Below are positions 42,809 through 52,506 of a stretch of DNA of 64,000 nt, in pieces. The stretch is taken from NCBI GenBank assembly GCA_003210795.1, contig QCUJ01000001.1, forward strand, positions 62,001 through 126,000. Direction: 5' to 3'. The position numbers and the translations under genes are program-made. The stretch is from Synechococcus sp. AG-679-B05. GTDB taxonomy: Bacteria; Cyanobacteriota; Cyanobacteriia; PCC-6307; Cyanobiaceae. The first letter of the stretch is position 1. Each line of letters opens with the position of its first letter. The notes under the pieces are model-generated. The model ran no database searches. It was not told the DNA's origin and worked only from the letters and a program-made list of their open reading frames with translations.

Positions 42809-42866
42809 TCACATCACTGCTCCAAACCCCCTTGCGGAGCACTGTTTCGATCGTTACCTTCAACCG

Positions 42867-43904
42867 GTGCAATCCCTGTTTATGCGGACAGCTTTTGTTA
42901 TTGCAGCTGTCACTACACCGATGGCATGCATCACGCTTTGGTCCGCTCTCCCGGGTGAGGCGAACAACAGCCGAGCTGTTGTTCCAGATCTTCCTCCTCT
43001 GCCCATATCTCAATCCGATGCGAGCGCTGATTCAGAGCAGAGCCTGATCTATGTGCAGCTGAAGAGTTCTCTTTCGCTGCGCCGACTTGCCGCTTCCCTG
43101 GATCTGGTTCCAAGCGAGTTGGCTCGTCTCAACGGCCTTGGTGTTGACGCTGTTCCAGCCAAAGGTCACTGGTGGGTTGTTCCATCCCAGAAACGCACAC
43201 GGTTGTCGATGCTCACCACCGTTGATGCGAGCAGCATTCGCACCACGGCTCCCAATCATTCATCTCCATCCGTTGCCAATCGAGCTTCTTTTCAACTCGG
43301 AGATTCGCTGGATTCATTCCTTCAGCGCGATGGAATCAAAAAAATGGAGCTAAGGGAACTCAATCCGGAGCTAAACCTTGCGGCATTGAAGGTGGGTCGT
43401 GAGTTGCGCGTTTCACTTTCCTCTGGTCGGCCTTTGCTTGCAATTCGCCCAAGTGTGAGCGGTGGTGTGAGCTGGCCAGTCCTTGAGCAGTTGTCTGATC
43501 CACTGTCGGTTTCAGGACCGGGTCCGAAATACCAATGGCCCACGAAGGGGGTTTTCACATCCGGTTATGGCTGGCGGTGGGGTCGGATGCATAAGGGGAT
43601 CGATATCGCCAACAACACCGGCACCTCAATTCATGCCTCCCGTGATGGCATCGTCACCCATTCAGGGTGGATGGGTGCCTACGGCTTCCTCGTTGAAATC
43701 GCCCATGACGATGGCGAATCAACCCGCTACGCCCACAACAGTCGTTTGATGGTGCAAAAAGGGCAACGGGTTCGGCAGGGAACACGAATTGCGCTGATGG
43801 GTAGCACCGGTCGCAGCACTGGTCCACATCTTCATTTTGAGATCCGGCGCCCAGGTGGTGGAGCGTCCAATCCCCTTGCAGTGCTGCCTCCACGCAAAAG
43901 TTGA
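42867..43904 (+). CDS. M23 family metallopeptidase with LysM-like N-terminal repeats
   Basis: FTSGYGWRWGRMHKGIDIANNTGTSIHASRDGIV, STGRSTGPHLHFEIRRPG; two LysM-like segments. Confidence 0.92.
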   Translation: MQSLFMRTAFVIAAVTTPMACITLWSALPGEANNSRAVVPDLPPLPISQSDASADSEQSLIYVQLKSSLSLRRLAASLDLVPSELARLNGLGVDAVPAKGHWWVVPSQKRTRLSMLTTVDASSIRTTAPNHSSPSVANRASFQLGDSLDSFLQRDGIKKMELRELNPELNLAALKVGRELRVSLSSGRPLLAIRPSVSGGVSWPVLEQLSDPLSVSGPGPKYQWPTKGVFTSGYGWRWGRMHKGIDIANNTGTSIHASRDGIVTHSGWMGAYGFLVEIAHDDGESTRYAHNSRLMVQKGQRVRQGTRIALMGSTGRSTGPHLHFEIRRPGGGASNPLAVLPPRKS

Positions 43905-43953
43905 ACTGAGTTCTGTCTATTTCGGATGTGCCCCGAAATGTCAAAACAATGAA

Positions 43954-44027
43954 TGTCAGAGGGGAGACTTGAACTCCCGACCTCAGGGTTATGAATCCTG
44001 TGCTCTAACCAGCTGAGCTACTCTGAC
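43954..44027 (-). tRNA. tRNA-Met (CAT)
   Basis: Minus-strand cloverleaf GTCAGAG-TA-GCTCAGCTGGTTAGAGC-A-CAGGA-TTCATAA-CCCTG-AGGTC-GGGAGTTCAAGTCTCCC-CTCTGAC. Confidence 0.95.
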
Positions 44028-44066
44028 GCATGGCATTTAGCCAGTAACCATCATACATCTCGGGGA

Positions 44067-44372
44067 TCACCGCATGTCGATGGCATTCAACCGTTGACGA
44101 AAGTTTCCGGGTGTTTCGTGATCGGAAAGAGGAACAGGCTCAGGCGTTGCAGCGGGTATCTCCGGCGCAACGTTCTGAGCTTTTCGATGGTTGCGCCCTC
44201 GTCGACCGAATCGGGAACCGGAACCAGGCATCTTCAGCTCCCCTGTGGCTTGATCCCTGTTCAGCCCTCTCTTGATGAGGTCATTCTTGAGCTGATTCAG
44301 CAAGCGAAAATGACCTGTTGAGCTGTACTTCCGAAGCAGAGCCGGATCCCAGTTCATCCCATGGTTTTCCAT
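44067..44372 (-). CDS. conserved hypothetical protein (basic, 101 aa)
   Basis: Complete ORF MENHGMNWDPALLRKYSSTGHFRLLNQLKNDLIKRGL. Confidence 0.6.
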   Translation of the reverse strand: MENHGMNWDPALLRKYSSTGHFRLLNQLKNDLIKRGLNRDQATGELKMPGSGSRFGRRGRNHRKAQNVAPEIPAATPEPVPLSDHETPGNFRQRLNAIDMR

Positions 44373-44489
44373 AGAGTTGATCCTATGGGGTCATGCATTT
44401 AGAGCCGTGATAAATTGGATCTAACTGGAAGTCGGATCGACTTTAGATAAGCGTTCCGATGTTCTGTTCCGTTTCATCAACCAACTGCC

Positions 44490-45092
44490 ATGACCGACAC
44501 CGGTTGCCTGCGCGTGGGCCAGCAGGCCCCTGATTTCACAGCTACGGCTGTGGTCGATCAGGAATTCAAGGAGATCAGCCTGTCGCAGTACCGCGGCAAA
44601 TATGTCGTTCTGTTCTTCTACCCCCTGGATTTCACCTTCGTCTGCCCAACAGAAATCACCGCATTCAGCGATCGTTACGCGGATTTCTCCAGCAAGAACA
44701 CTGAGGTACTTGGTGTCTCAGTCGACAGTCAGTTCAGCCATCTGTCCTGGATTCAGACCGCTCGCAACCAAGGTGGCCTTGGTGATATCAACTACCCCCT
44801 GGTCTCTGACCTGAAGAAAGAGATCGCTACGGCTTACAACGTTCTCGACGATGCTGAGGGTGTTGCTCTGCGTGGCCTGTTCATCATCGATCCCGATGGT
44901 GTGATCATGCACTCCACCATCAACAATCTGCCCGTTGGCCGTAACGTTGATGAAACGCTCCGCGTTCTGCAGGCATTCCAGTATGTGCAGTCCAATCCTG
45001 ATGAGGTCTGCCCCGCCAACTGGACTCCTGGTGAAGCAACCATGAAGCCAGATCCCGTTGGTTCCAAGGAATATTTCTCTGCGATCGGTTGA
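44490..45092 (+). CDS. 2-Cys peroxiredoxin
   Basis: [19 protein letters not shown] peroxidatic Cys; [10 protein letters not shown] resolving Cys. Confidence 0.97.
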   Translation: MTDTGCLRVGQQAPDFTATAVVDQEFKEISLSQYRGKYVVLFFYPLDFTFVCPTEITAFSDRYADFSSKNTEVLGVSVDSQFSHLSWIQTARNQGGLGDINYPLVSDLKKEIATAYNVLDDAEGVALRGLFIIDPDGVIMHSTINNLPVGRNVDETLRVLQAFQYVQSNPDEVCPANWTPGEATMKPDPVGSKEYFSAIG

Positions 45093-45119
45093 TCACATTC
45101 ATCGGTTCAATGTTGATTA

Positions 45120-45153
45120 CCTCCTGTTGTTTTCCGACAACAGGGGGTTTTTT
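45120..45153 (+). terminator. intrinsic terminator after the peroxiredoxin gene
   Basis: CCTCCTGTTG-TTTTCCGA-CAACAGGGGG-TTTTTT. Confidence 0.85.
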
Positions 45154-45165
45154 ATGTCGTGGTGT

Positions 45166-47002
45166 TCAAGCCAGACCTGCCAGCTGCATGAAGCGATCTT
45201 CATGCAGCGTTTCCTCTTCGATCAAGGCCTCAACCAAACGATCCATCACCGCTCGGCGCGGGGTGAGAAGAGCGACAGCTTGATCAAGCGATTGTTTGGC
45301 CAGCGCGCGGATGCTTTCGTCAATCGCCTTGCCCGTGCTTTCGGCGTATCCAGGACGCTGATTGAACCAATCCCGGCCCAGGAAGACCTCGGTCCCTGGA
45401 CCTTCCAGGGCCACTGGACCAAGACCTGAGAAGCCGAAACGGGTCACCATCTCCCTCGCCAGCCGAGCCACCATCTGAAGATCACCGCTGGCTCCCTGGG
45501 TGATCTCCAACGGTCCGAACACCACGATTTCAGCGGCGCGGCCCCCCCAGAGTCACCACCAGATCGGCTCGACATGATGCTTTGGTGATCAGACCTGAAT
45601 CCAGCTTCTCCTCATCCGGCATGAAACGGGTGTATCCACCCGCTCCACCCCTGGGCAAAATGGTTACCTTGTCGAGCTTGTTGGCTTCCGGCAGCAGTGC
45701 CGCCACGAGAGCGTGACCGATTTCGTGGTAGGCAATGAGACGCTTCTTCGCGCTGTCCTGTAATGGCCTGGTGCTGAGCCCCATCGTGATTCGTTCAAGG
45801 GCTCCTTCAAGCTGGTCATTGGTGATGAAATTCCGTTCCTGTCGCGCCGTGAGGATCGCGGCCTCGTTCATCAGATTGGCAAGCTCTGCCCCTGAAAAAC
45901 CGGGAGTGCGTTGCGCCCATTGATCAAGATCCACTGATGAGTCGAGGGGTCTTGTGCGGGCGTGCACCGCGAGAATCGAGGATCGCCCCCTTCGATCAGG
46001 CAGTCCCACTTCAATGCGACGGTCAAAACGTCCGGGTCGGGTCAGAGCGGCATCGAGGACATCGGCACGATTGGTAGCCGCAAGAAGAATCACACCGGAA
46101 TTCTCTTCAAAGCCATCCATTTCGGTGAGCAGTTGATTCAGGGTCTGCTCACGCTCATCGTTGCCGCCACCAATCCCTGCACCGCGTTGCCGTCCGACGG
46201 CATCAATCTCATCAATGAAAACAATGCAAGGAGCCTTCTCCTTTGCTTTTCGGAACAAATCACGAACCCGGCTGGCGCCCACGCCGACGAACAGCTCGAC
46301 GAATTCCGAGGCAGCCATCGAGAAGAACGGCACACCCGCTTCTCCTGCAATTGCACGGGCCAGCAACGTTTTTCCGGTTCCAGGTGGCCCAACAAGCAGG
46401 ACACCACGGGGAATTTTTGCCCCGAGTCGAATGAAGGTTTCGGGCTGCTTTAGGAAGGTCACAACCTCCTCGAGTTCCTGCTTGGCATCGTTGATGCCAG
46501 CCACATCCTCGAAACGCACCTCGAGATCATCCTGAGGTTTGACTCGCGGTTGACTGCGAGCGAATCCAAGGGCCTTGTTCGCAACCTGTGCGGATCGTCG
46601 TAACAGGAATGACAACCCGATCACCACGATTAGGATCAAGCCAATGTTCCCCAGAAGGCCCGCCATGGCCTGTTCCTGGCGGATGTCCTTCACCGTCAGC
46701 GGTGTCTTAGCGGATTCGGCTGCCCGCAGAATCTGCTGGTCGTTCAAGAAGATGCTGACGGTTCTTCGCGTCCCGTCTGGGAAGGTGGCGACAACTTCGC
46801 GTCGAGCCGGCACAAGTTCAAGTGCCGTGATGTCGCCACTGCGGATTTGTTCCAGCAGCTGGGAATAGCTGAGATCGGAGGGTTGGGACACAAACGGCAC
46901 GCCACCAGGTTTTGCAGTCGTGGATTCAGCGATTCCGGATGTTCCTGAAGACACGTCAGAACTGCACCGAATTGAGATTAGCGATTTGACGCAGGGCAAC
47001 AT
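45166..47002 (-). pseudogene. ftsH: FtsH-family ATP-dependent zinc metalloprotease, reading frame interrupted at a G7 run
   Basis: ORF 45530..47173 has Walker A (GPPGTGKT), SRH and HEIGH, then ends ...[11 protein letters not shown] 45166..45525 continues VVFGPLEITQGASGDLQMV in another frame. Removing one base of 45542..45548 gives [14 protein letters not shown]. Start at 47002 inferred. Confidence 0.9.
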
Positions 47003-47041
47003 CACAAAGGAGAATCGCCGTTTGGAGTTGATTAGGCGTTC

Positions 47042-47218
47042 ATGGCCGTTCCGAAGAAGAAAACATCCAAGGGCAAGCGCAACCAGCGCCATGCCACCTG
47101 GAAGGCCAAGGCAGCTGTGGCTGCACAGCGCGCCATGTCGATTGGTAAGTCTGTGCTGAGTGGCCGAGCACAAGGGTTTGTGTATCCCGTGGCCGAAACG
47201 GACGACAGCGACTCCTGA
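47042..47218 (+). CDS. rpmF: 50S ribosomal protein L32 (58 aa, absent from the ORF track)
   Basis: [58 protein letters not shown]. Confidence 0.97.
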   Translation: MAVPKKKTSKGKRNQRHATWKAKAAVAAQRAMSIGKSVLSGRAQGFVYPVAETDDSDS

Positions 47219-47220
47219 GA

Positions 47221-48201
47221 TCAGGACCGGACCCGGAGATGACGCAACCGTCGTTCCGGGTCCACCTCAAGACAGACATCCGCTCCCATCCGGCTGAAGC
47301 TCGCCTCAGGAATAGCGCAGGTGATCATTCGGATGAATCCGTCCAAAACCTCGGGGCTCAGACCAGTGCCGCGATCGCGCTTCATCTGCTGCTCCTGCTG
47401 AAGCTTCCAGATCCGTGGTGACGTCCACTCAAGGGTTCGAAGCTGCCAGAGGGTATCGATCTGCTCCCAAACAGGGTTGTACTCCTTCAAAGCCCTTTGT
47501 ACGCGCCGTCGACCAGCAAGCTCCTGATTCGTCAACGGAGGATCAATCCAACTGCTCGCTCCGGGGGAGGTCTCTTCGTCATAGGACGGCTTGACGCCGA
47601 CAAACCAACCTTCGAGTACCAACACATCCGCTGAGCAGGTTCGCCAGCCACTTCGATCTCCCCGACCCTGGCGGAGAGCTTTATCGAACAACGGATGGAG
47701 AACGTCATGGCCGCCTTTCCAGCGTTGGATCGTGGACTTCAGCAGCTCAAGCTCATGACTGCCTGGCAGCGCACGAGGCACACCCCAAGGGTTACCTCGC
47801 ATGCTGCTTTCGAGCTTGTCCGCAGAAAAGTAGAAGTCATCGATCGACACCACCTGCAGCGAAAGACCTCGGTGGGCCGCTGCCGCTTCGAGCCAACGAC
47901 CGAGGCTGGTCTTACCGCAGCCTGGCAGGGCACTCAAGCCAATCAGCCAACGCTTCCCTTGGTGGCGTTGCACCTCGGTCAAGAGCGGAAGACCAAGACT
48001 CCACAACCAGTCGCTATGGGCTCCAACAGGCCAGATGTGGGCTGTGTTTTCAATAACACCCGTGATCTTCCAGCCGTTTTCCCATGCCGTTGGATCGTCG
48101 ATACCCAGATGCAGCAGCAGGAGCTCCTGATCCGCGTTGGGCAGATCGCGGCAACCCTCAGGATCCAACTTTGAATGCCTCCAAGACAACGGCGTAAACA
48201 A
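47221..48201 (-). CDS. D-glycerate 3-kinase-like P-loop kinase
   Basis: [71 protein letters not shown]. Confidence 0.88.
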   Translation of the reverse strand: MFTPLSWRHSKLDPEGCRDLPNADQELLLLHLGIDDPTAWENGWKITGVIENTAHIWPVGAHSDWLWSLGLPLLTEVQRHQGKRWLIGLSALPGCGKTSLGRWLEAAAAHRGLSLQVVSIDDFYFSADKLESSMRGNPWGVPRALPGSHELELLKSTIQRWKGGHDVLHPLFDKALRQGRGDRSGWRTCSADVLVLEGWFVGVKPSYDEETSPGASSWIDPPLTNQELAGRRRVQRALKEYNPVWEQIDTLWQLRTLEWTSPRIWKLQQEQQMKRDRGTGLSPEVLDGFIRMITCAIPEASFSRMGADVCLEVDPERRLRHLRVRS

Positions 48202-48496
48202 AGCCGATTCGAAGGTTGTCCAACAGTCGCCAGTGCAACGGAACGGCGCTTTTGCAAAGGCTCTGTCTCAAGAAAATGAGAAGTTCACAGAGCGCCAGAG
48301 CAATCAATGCCGTGATTGTGCGGGTCTGAACAACAGTCCCCAGACTGACGTTGAGGGTGCTGGCGCTGAAAAAACCAAGCAGCAGGGCGATCACTCGCAG
48401 GCTGTTCAACCACCAAGGCCCCACAACCGCTTCCGCAACGATGCGACCCAAGCCTTTCTGAACCTTTGAGAGCCGGGTGCGTTGCAACGAGCTCAT
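48158..48496 (-). CDS. DUF565 / Ycf20-like membrane protein
   Basis: LLGFFSASTLNVSLGTVVQTRTITALIALALCELLIFL...[22 protein letters not shown]. Confidence 0.85.
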   Translation of the reverse strand: MSSLQRTRLSKVQKGLGRIVAEAVVGPWWLNSLRVIALLLGFFSASTLNVSLGTVVQTRTITALIALALCELLIFLRQSLCKSAVPLHWRLLDNLRIGFVYAVVLEAFKVGS

Positions 48497-49245
48497 CTCC
48501 GCTGATCAAGAAGAGATCTCAGATACTCCACCGTTACTTTTGCTCCAGCGCAAGGGGGTCCCGACAGCTGATGCATGGGCTGGTCGGGATCTCCAAGATG
48601 GTCGAATGCGGCAGCAGCCTCGTTGAAACTCGCTGCTAGCTCCGCTTCCCAGGGGGACGGCGTCAGCAAACAACAGAGTCCAGCAGCTCTCGACGCTTGC
48701 AATCCCGCCAGGGAATCCTCCATCGTGAGGATCGAGCCTGCCTGATATCCACTGCGGCGATGGGCCTCGAGGTAACCATCGGGAGCTGGTTTACCGCTGC
48801 GGACATCATCAGCTGTCACGATTCCGCGGAAGTGACGTTCAAGCCCCTTCTGGCCTGAAAACAAGGCCTCGACGGAAGCGCGACCACTGGAGGTGACGAT
48901 CCATTGGTCAATCCCAAGCTTGTGCAGCTCACCAAGCGTTCTTTCCACGCCCGGTCGTAGCCGGATAGCTCCCGCTAACGCACGTTGTCGGTAGTGAACT
49001 CTCTTTCGATCGCGAATTTGATCGTTCTGCTCGGCGCTGAGTTCCAAGCCAAGGCTCATCGCGTAATGCTGCACCCGCCGAAGACCACCTGGAATGGCAA
49101 GCAGTTCGGCATACAGAGGTTCATCCCAGGTAAACGGCAGTTTCAGGTCCTGAAACGCTGCATTGAATGCCGGTCGGTGGCCATCCATTTCCGTGTCTGC
49201 CAGGGTGCCGTCGACATCCCAGAACACCGCCTGCAGTGAACTCAT
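48493..49245 (-). CDS. HAD family hydrolase (CbbY/phosphoglycolate phosphatase-like)
   Basis: AVFWDVDGTLADTEMDGHRPAFN, GKPAPDGYLEA, MEDSLAGLQASRAAG. Confidence 0.9.
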   Translation of the reverse strand: MSSLQAVFWDVDGTLADTEMDGHRPAFNAAFQDLKLPFTWDEPLYAELLAIPGGLRRVQHYAMSLGLELSAEQNDQIRDRKRVHYRQRALAGAIRLRPGVERTLGELHKLGIDQWIVTSSGRASVEALFSGQKGLERHFRGIVTADDVRSGKPAPDGYLEAHRRSGYQAGSILTMEDSLAGLQASRAAGLCCLLTPSPWEAELAASFNEAAAAFDHLGDPDQPMHQLSGPPCAGAKVTVEYLRSLLDQRR

Positions 49246-49279
49246 GCTGAGCGGGGTAACGCGGGCACAATGCTGACTG

Positions 49280-51184
49280 ATGACCGCTACCGATTCGCAT
49301 CAGTGGGTTCTGCCGACCGTGGTGGAGTTCCAGCCCCTGAAGGAGATCGATCTCCCTTTACCGCTCAGAGCCATGCTGCGTCGACGTGGGTTCGATCGGG
49401 CTGAGGTTGAAGAGCTGATCCATCCACAGGAGTTGCCAGATCCCTGCAACGATTTTCCGGATTTGGAACGAGCGGTAGAGCGGGTCTGCCAAGCCTGTGC
49501 CGAGGAGGAATCCCTTGCCGTCTGCGGTGATTACGACGCCGATGGCATGACCAGTACAGCGTTGTTGCTTCGAGCCTTCAAACCGCTCGGAGCTCGCCCT
49601 AAGGCGGCGATTCCCTCGCGCATGGACGAGGGCTATGGACTCAACCCGGCCATGGTCAATCGTCTGCATGCCGAGGGAATTCGCCTTCTGGTCACCGTTG
49701 ACAACGGCGTTGCCGCAAGAGAAGCGCTCGAACGTGCCAAGGAGCTGGAGATGGACGTGATCGTGACCGATCACCACACCATTCCTGTCGATCGACCTCC
49801 GATGACAGCGTTGCTGCATCCAGCGACGACCCCAGAGGGGTCCCCTTATCGGGGTCTTGCCGGGGTTGGTCTGGCCTACGTGCTGGCCATCCGGGTGGCT
49901 CAGCAATTGGATCGGCTCGATTCAGTGCAGGTGGCCCGTGATTTGTTCTGCATTGGCACCGTTGCCGACATGGCCCCATTGACCGGTGCGAACCGTCGCT
50001 GGTTGCTCGAGGGACTGGGCAGTCTTCACCGCAGCGAGGCAGAAGGCATCAAAGCCCTGCAGCGGCTGGCTGGCCTTGGGGATCGTCGGCTCAACGCTGA
50101 CGACATCGGCTTTCAACTGGCGCCGCGCATTAATGCAGTGGGCCGACTGGGTGATCCCGCTCTCGTGGTTGACCTGTTGACCGAATCGGATCCTGCTCAG
50201 GCCATGGCGCTCGCTCGCCGCTGCAATGACTACAACCGCCAGCGAAGGGAGCTCTGCGACGCGATCGAGGCAGAGGCCATCGCGTTGCTGGAGGCGGAGC
50301 AAGTCGACTGCATTCCGCCCTTCCTGCTTCTTGCACAAAGTCACTGGCACCACGGTGTGATCGGCATCGTTGCTGCCCGGTTGATGGAGCGTTACCACCG
50401 TCCGGTGGCGCTTCTTGCCGGCGATGGAGCTGGGCAGATGCGTGCTTCGGCACGATCACCTCAGGGTTTCGCCATTGATCAGGCCTTGAACGAATGTTCT
50501 GATCTGCTTCTGCGCTTCGGCGGTCACCCTGCGGCTGGTGGATTCACCATCGCAGCCCAGCATGTGCATGCGCTTCATGAACGCCTGAATGATCTGGCCC
50601 AGCCTTGGTTGGAACAGCAGGGAATGGGCCGTCCACTTCGCCCAGATGCATGTCTGAGGCTGAACGAAGTGAACTGGGACCTTTGGTCAGCCATCGAACA
50701 GCTTCAACCGTTTGGCATCGGTCATTCAGCACCGCTGTTCTGGTCGCGGGCCTGTCGCGTCAAGGACTGGAGAATCCTGAATGGAGGCCATCTCACCCTC
50801 ACCCTCGCTCAAGATGAAACCGAACGTCGTGCCATTGCCTGGCGCTCAGCGCCACTGCAACCGATGCCGGAACTGGTTGATGTGGCCTACGAACTCAACG
50901 TGAATCTCTGGAAGGGGGAGAGAAGACTTCAGTTGAATCTCAAGGCGCTGCGCGGCCATCAGGGGGGGAGTCGAATCAGACGGGGGAATCGCCAATACGA
51001 GGTATGCCTGGAGACGCCAAGCGAGGAATTGATCAATTTCAGCCTTTGCAACAGCTCTTCAGACGTTTTGAAGGCTCACTGGTCTGAAGATGGTGGAGTT
51101 GACAGCAGCGACAAGCGCGCCGGTCATCCACAGATCCAAACGTTGCTGTGGGAGGCCGCTCTCAGCCTGGGGCTTACCCCATGA
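49280..51184 (+). CDS. recJ: single-stranded-DNA-specific exonuclease RecJ
   Basis: VCGDYDADGMTSTALLL, VTDHHTIP, FGGHPAAGGFTI. Confidence 0.96.
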   Translation: MTATDSHQWVLPTVVEFQPLKEIDLPLPLRAMLRRRGFDRAEVEELIHPQELPDPCNDFPDLERAVERVCQACAEEESLAVCGDYDADGMTSTALLLRAFKPLGARPKAAIPSRMDEGYGLNPAMVNRLHAEGIRLLVTVDNGVAAREALERAKELEMDVIVTDHHTIPVDRPPMTALLHPATTPEGSPYRGLAGVGLAYVLAIRVAQQLDRLDSVQVARDLFCIGTVADMAPLTGANRRWLLEGLGSLHRSEAEGIKALQRLAGLGDRRLNADDIGFQLAPRINAVGRLGDPALVVDLLTESDPAQAMALARRCNDYNRQRRELCDAIEAEAIALLEAEQVDCIPPFLLLAQSHWHHGVIGIVAARLMERYHRPVALLAGDGAGQMRASARSPQGFAIDQALNECSDLLLRFGGHPAAGGFTIAAQHVHALHERLNDLAQPWLEQQGMGRPLRPDACLRLNEVNWDLWSAIEQLQPFGIGHSAPLFWSRACRVKDWRILNGGHLTLTLAQDETERRAIAWRSAPLQPMPELVDVAYELNVNLWKGERRLQLNLKALRGHQGGSRIRRGNRQYEVCLETPSEELINFSLCNSSSDVLKAHWSEDGGVDSSDKRAGHPQIQTLLWEAALSLGLTP

Positions 51185-51188
51185 GACT

Positions 51189-51296
51189 TCAGAGGGCTCC
51201 TCGGCGATAGAAGAGAATGAAGATCACAGCCGGTCCAGCCAACGTGATCATGGCGAGGGCCGCGAAGTTGGCGATCAGGTGGAAATCGAAGCCCAT
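51189..51296 (-). CDS. psb30: photosystem II protein Psb30/Ycf12 (35 aa, absent from the ORF track)
   Basis: [35 protein letters not shown]. Confidence 0.9.
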   Translation of the reverse strand: MGFDFHLIANFAALAMITLAGPAVIFILFYRRGAL

Positions 51297-51392
51297 GTCT
51301 AGAAGACGCTTACGCAAAACAAATCTACGGTCAGGTTACGGGTCGCCACCTCTGATCCGCTGGCGGGATTCAACGCTCTGTGACGGCTTGTC

Positions 51393-51758
51393 ATGACAGA
51401 CCATTCCCACCGTTGGCACTGCATCAGTCAGTGCGGGGCATGCTGCCGACTCTGTCCGGAGGAGCGTCAGGAAGCCTTGTTGGCCCTGTCTGAAGAGGAT
51501 CAGGCAACGTATTTATCCATGGTTGGCCCTGATGGTTGGTGCATTCACTACGACAGCGGCGGACGGCGATGCCGGGTTTATGACCATCGACCGACCTTTT
51601 GTCGCGTCAGTGAGCTGGGGCATCTGTTCTCCGTTGAAATCGATGAGATCGACGCATTTGCCACCGATTGTTGTCGGCAACAGATTCGATCCACCTACGG
51701 CGGCAAAAGCCTCACGCTTCGTAGGTTCAATCGGGCTCAACGCAGCGCAACGGATTGA
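51393..51758 (+). CDS. YkgJ-type cysteine cluster protein
   Basis: WHCISQCGACCRLCPEER...GWCIHYDSGGRRCRVYDHRPTFCR. Confidence 0.9.
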   Translation: MTDHSHRWHCISQCGACCRLCPEERQEALLALSEEDQATYLSMVGPDGWCIHYDSGGRRCRVYDHRPTFCRVSELGHLFSVEIDEIDAFATDCCRQQIRSTYGGKSLTLRRFNRAQRSATD

Positions 51759-52099
51759 ATGCATCGATGACTGAGAGCAAAGGAGCTGACAACCCTGGAT
51801 TCACAGCCGTATTGATCAGCACGTTCGGCACAGTTTTCGTTGCTGAATTGGGCGACAAAACGCAGCTGGCCACCTTGCTGCTTTCAGCTCAGTCAGGTTC
51901 ACCCTGGTTGGTGTTTCTCGGCGCCGCCCTGGCACTGATCTGTTCAAGTCTGGTTGGCGTGCTGCTCGGGCAATGGCTGGCTCGGGTCTTGCCACCTGGA
52001 CGGGTGGAGCAGATGGCCGGTCTCCTGATGCTGGGTCTAGGGCTCTGGCTCGGCCTCCAGGCCGCAAGGTCGATGTGGCTCAGTTCAGTCGGAGCTTGA
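51755..52099 (+). CDS. half-size TMEM165/GDT1 (UPF0016) transporter, hemi-manganese exchanger-like, subunit 1
   Basis: TVFVAELGDKTQLATLLLSAQ (E-x-G-D-K-T motif), 3 TM. Confidence 0.88.
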   Translation: MNASMTESKGADNPGFTAVLISTFGTVFVAELGDKTQLATLLLSAQSGSPWLVFLGAALALICSSLVGVLLGQWLARVLPPGRVEQMAGLLMLGLGLWLGLQAARSMWLSSVGA

Positions 52100-52103
52100 G
52101 CAA

Positions 52104-52409
52104 ATGGATCTCACGCTTTTGATTTCAACCTTCCTCACCGTTTTTCTTGCGGAACTTGGGGACAAGACTCAACTGGCGACCGTGGCCCTCAGTGGGACGT
52201 CCGATCGCCCCCTGGCCGTGTTCCTCGGCTCGGCAAGTGCCCTTGTCCTGGCAAGCCTTCTGGGTGCAATGGCCGGGGGGTCAGTGGCGTCTGTTGTCCC
52301 GACAGAACTGCTCCAACTGATTGCGTCCGTGGGATTCCTGATCATCGGAACGCGGTTGTTATTGCAGAGCCGCGAGCCGGATCTTGAGAGCGGTGAAGCC
52401 ACGGACTAA
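52104..52409 (+). CDS. half-size TMEM165/GDT1 (UPF0016) transporter, subunit 2
   Basis: TVFLAELGDKTQLATVALSGT (E-x-G-D-K-T motif), 3 TM. Confidence 0.88.
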   Translation: MDLTLLISTFLTVFLAELGDKTQLATVALSGTSDRPLAVFLGSASALVLASLLGAMAGGSVASVVPTELLQLIASVGFLIIGTRLLLQSREPDLESGEATD

Positions 52410-52506
52410 TAAACTTATAAATCGGAGTTCTCATCAACGCTCAGGTCCGACCTGTCGGCCCTCCGTCATCTCCCGGTCATGAAGACCGGATTCGAAAACG
52501 CCCTCC

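Noticed and set aside
43919-43939. ATTTCGG-ATGTGCC-CCGAAAT hairpin between the M23 gene and tRNA-Met
   Set aside because: Short 7-bp AT-containing stem without a U-tract; not strong enough to call a terminator.
45058-45429. 123-aa plus-strand ORF downstream of the peroxiredoxin gene
   Set aside because: Passes through the terminator hairpin and then antisense to the ftsH 3' part.
50965-50971. G7 run in recJ considered as a fourth frameshift
   Set aside because: The frame continues to a RecJ-like C-terminus (HPQIQTLLWEAALSLGLTP), so the tract appears correct.
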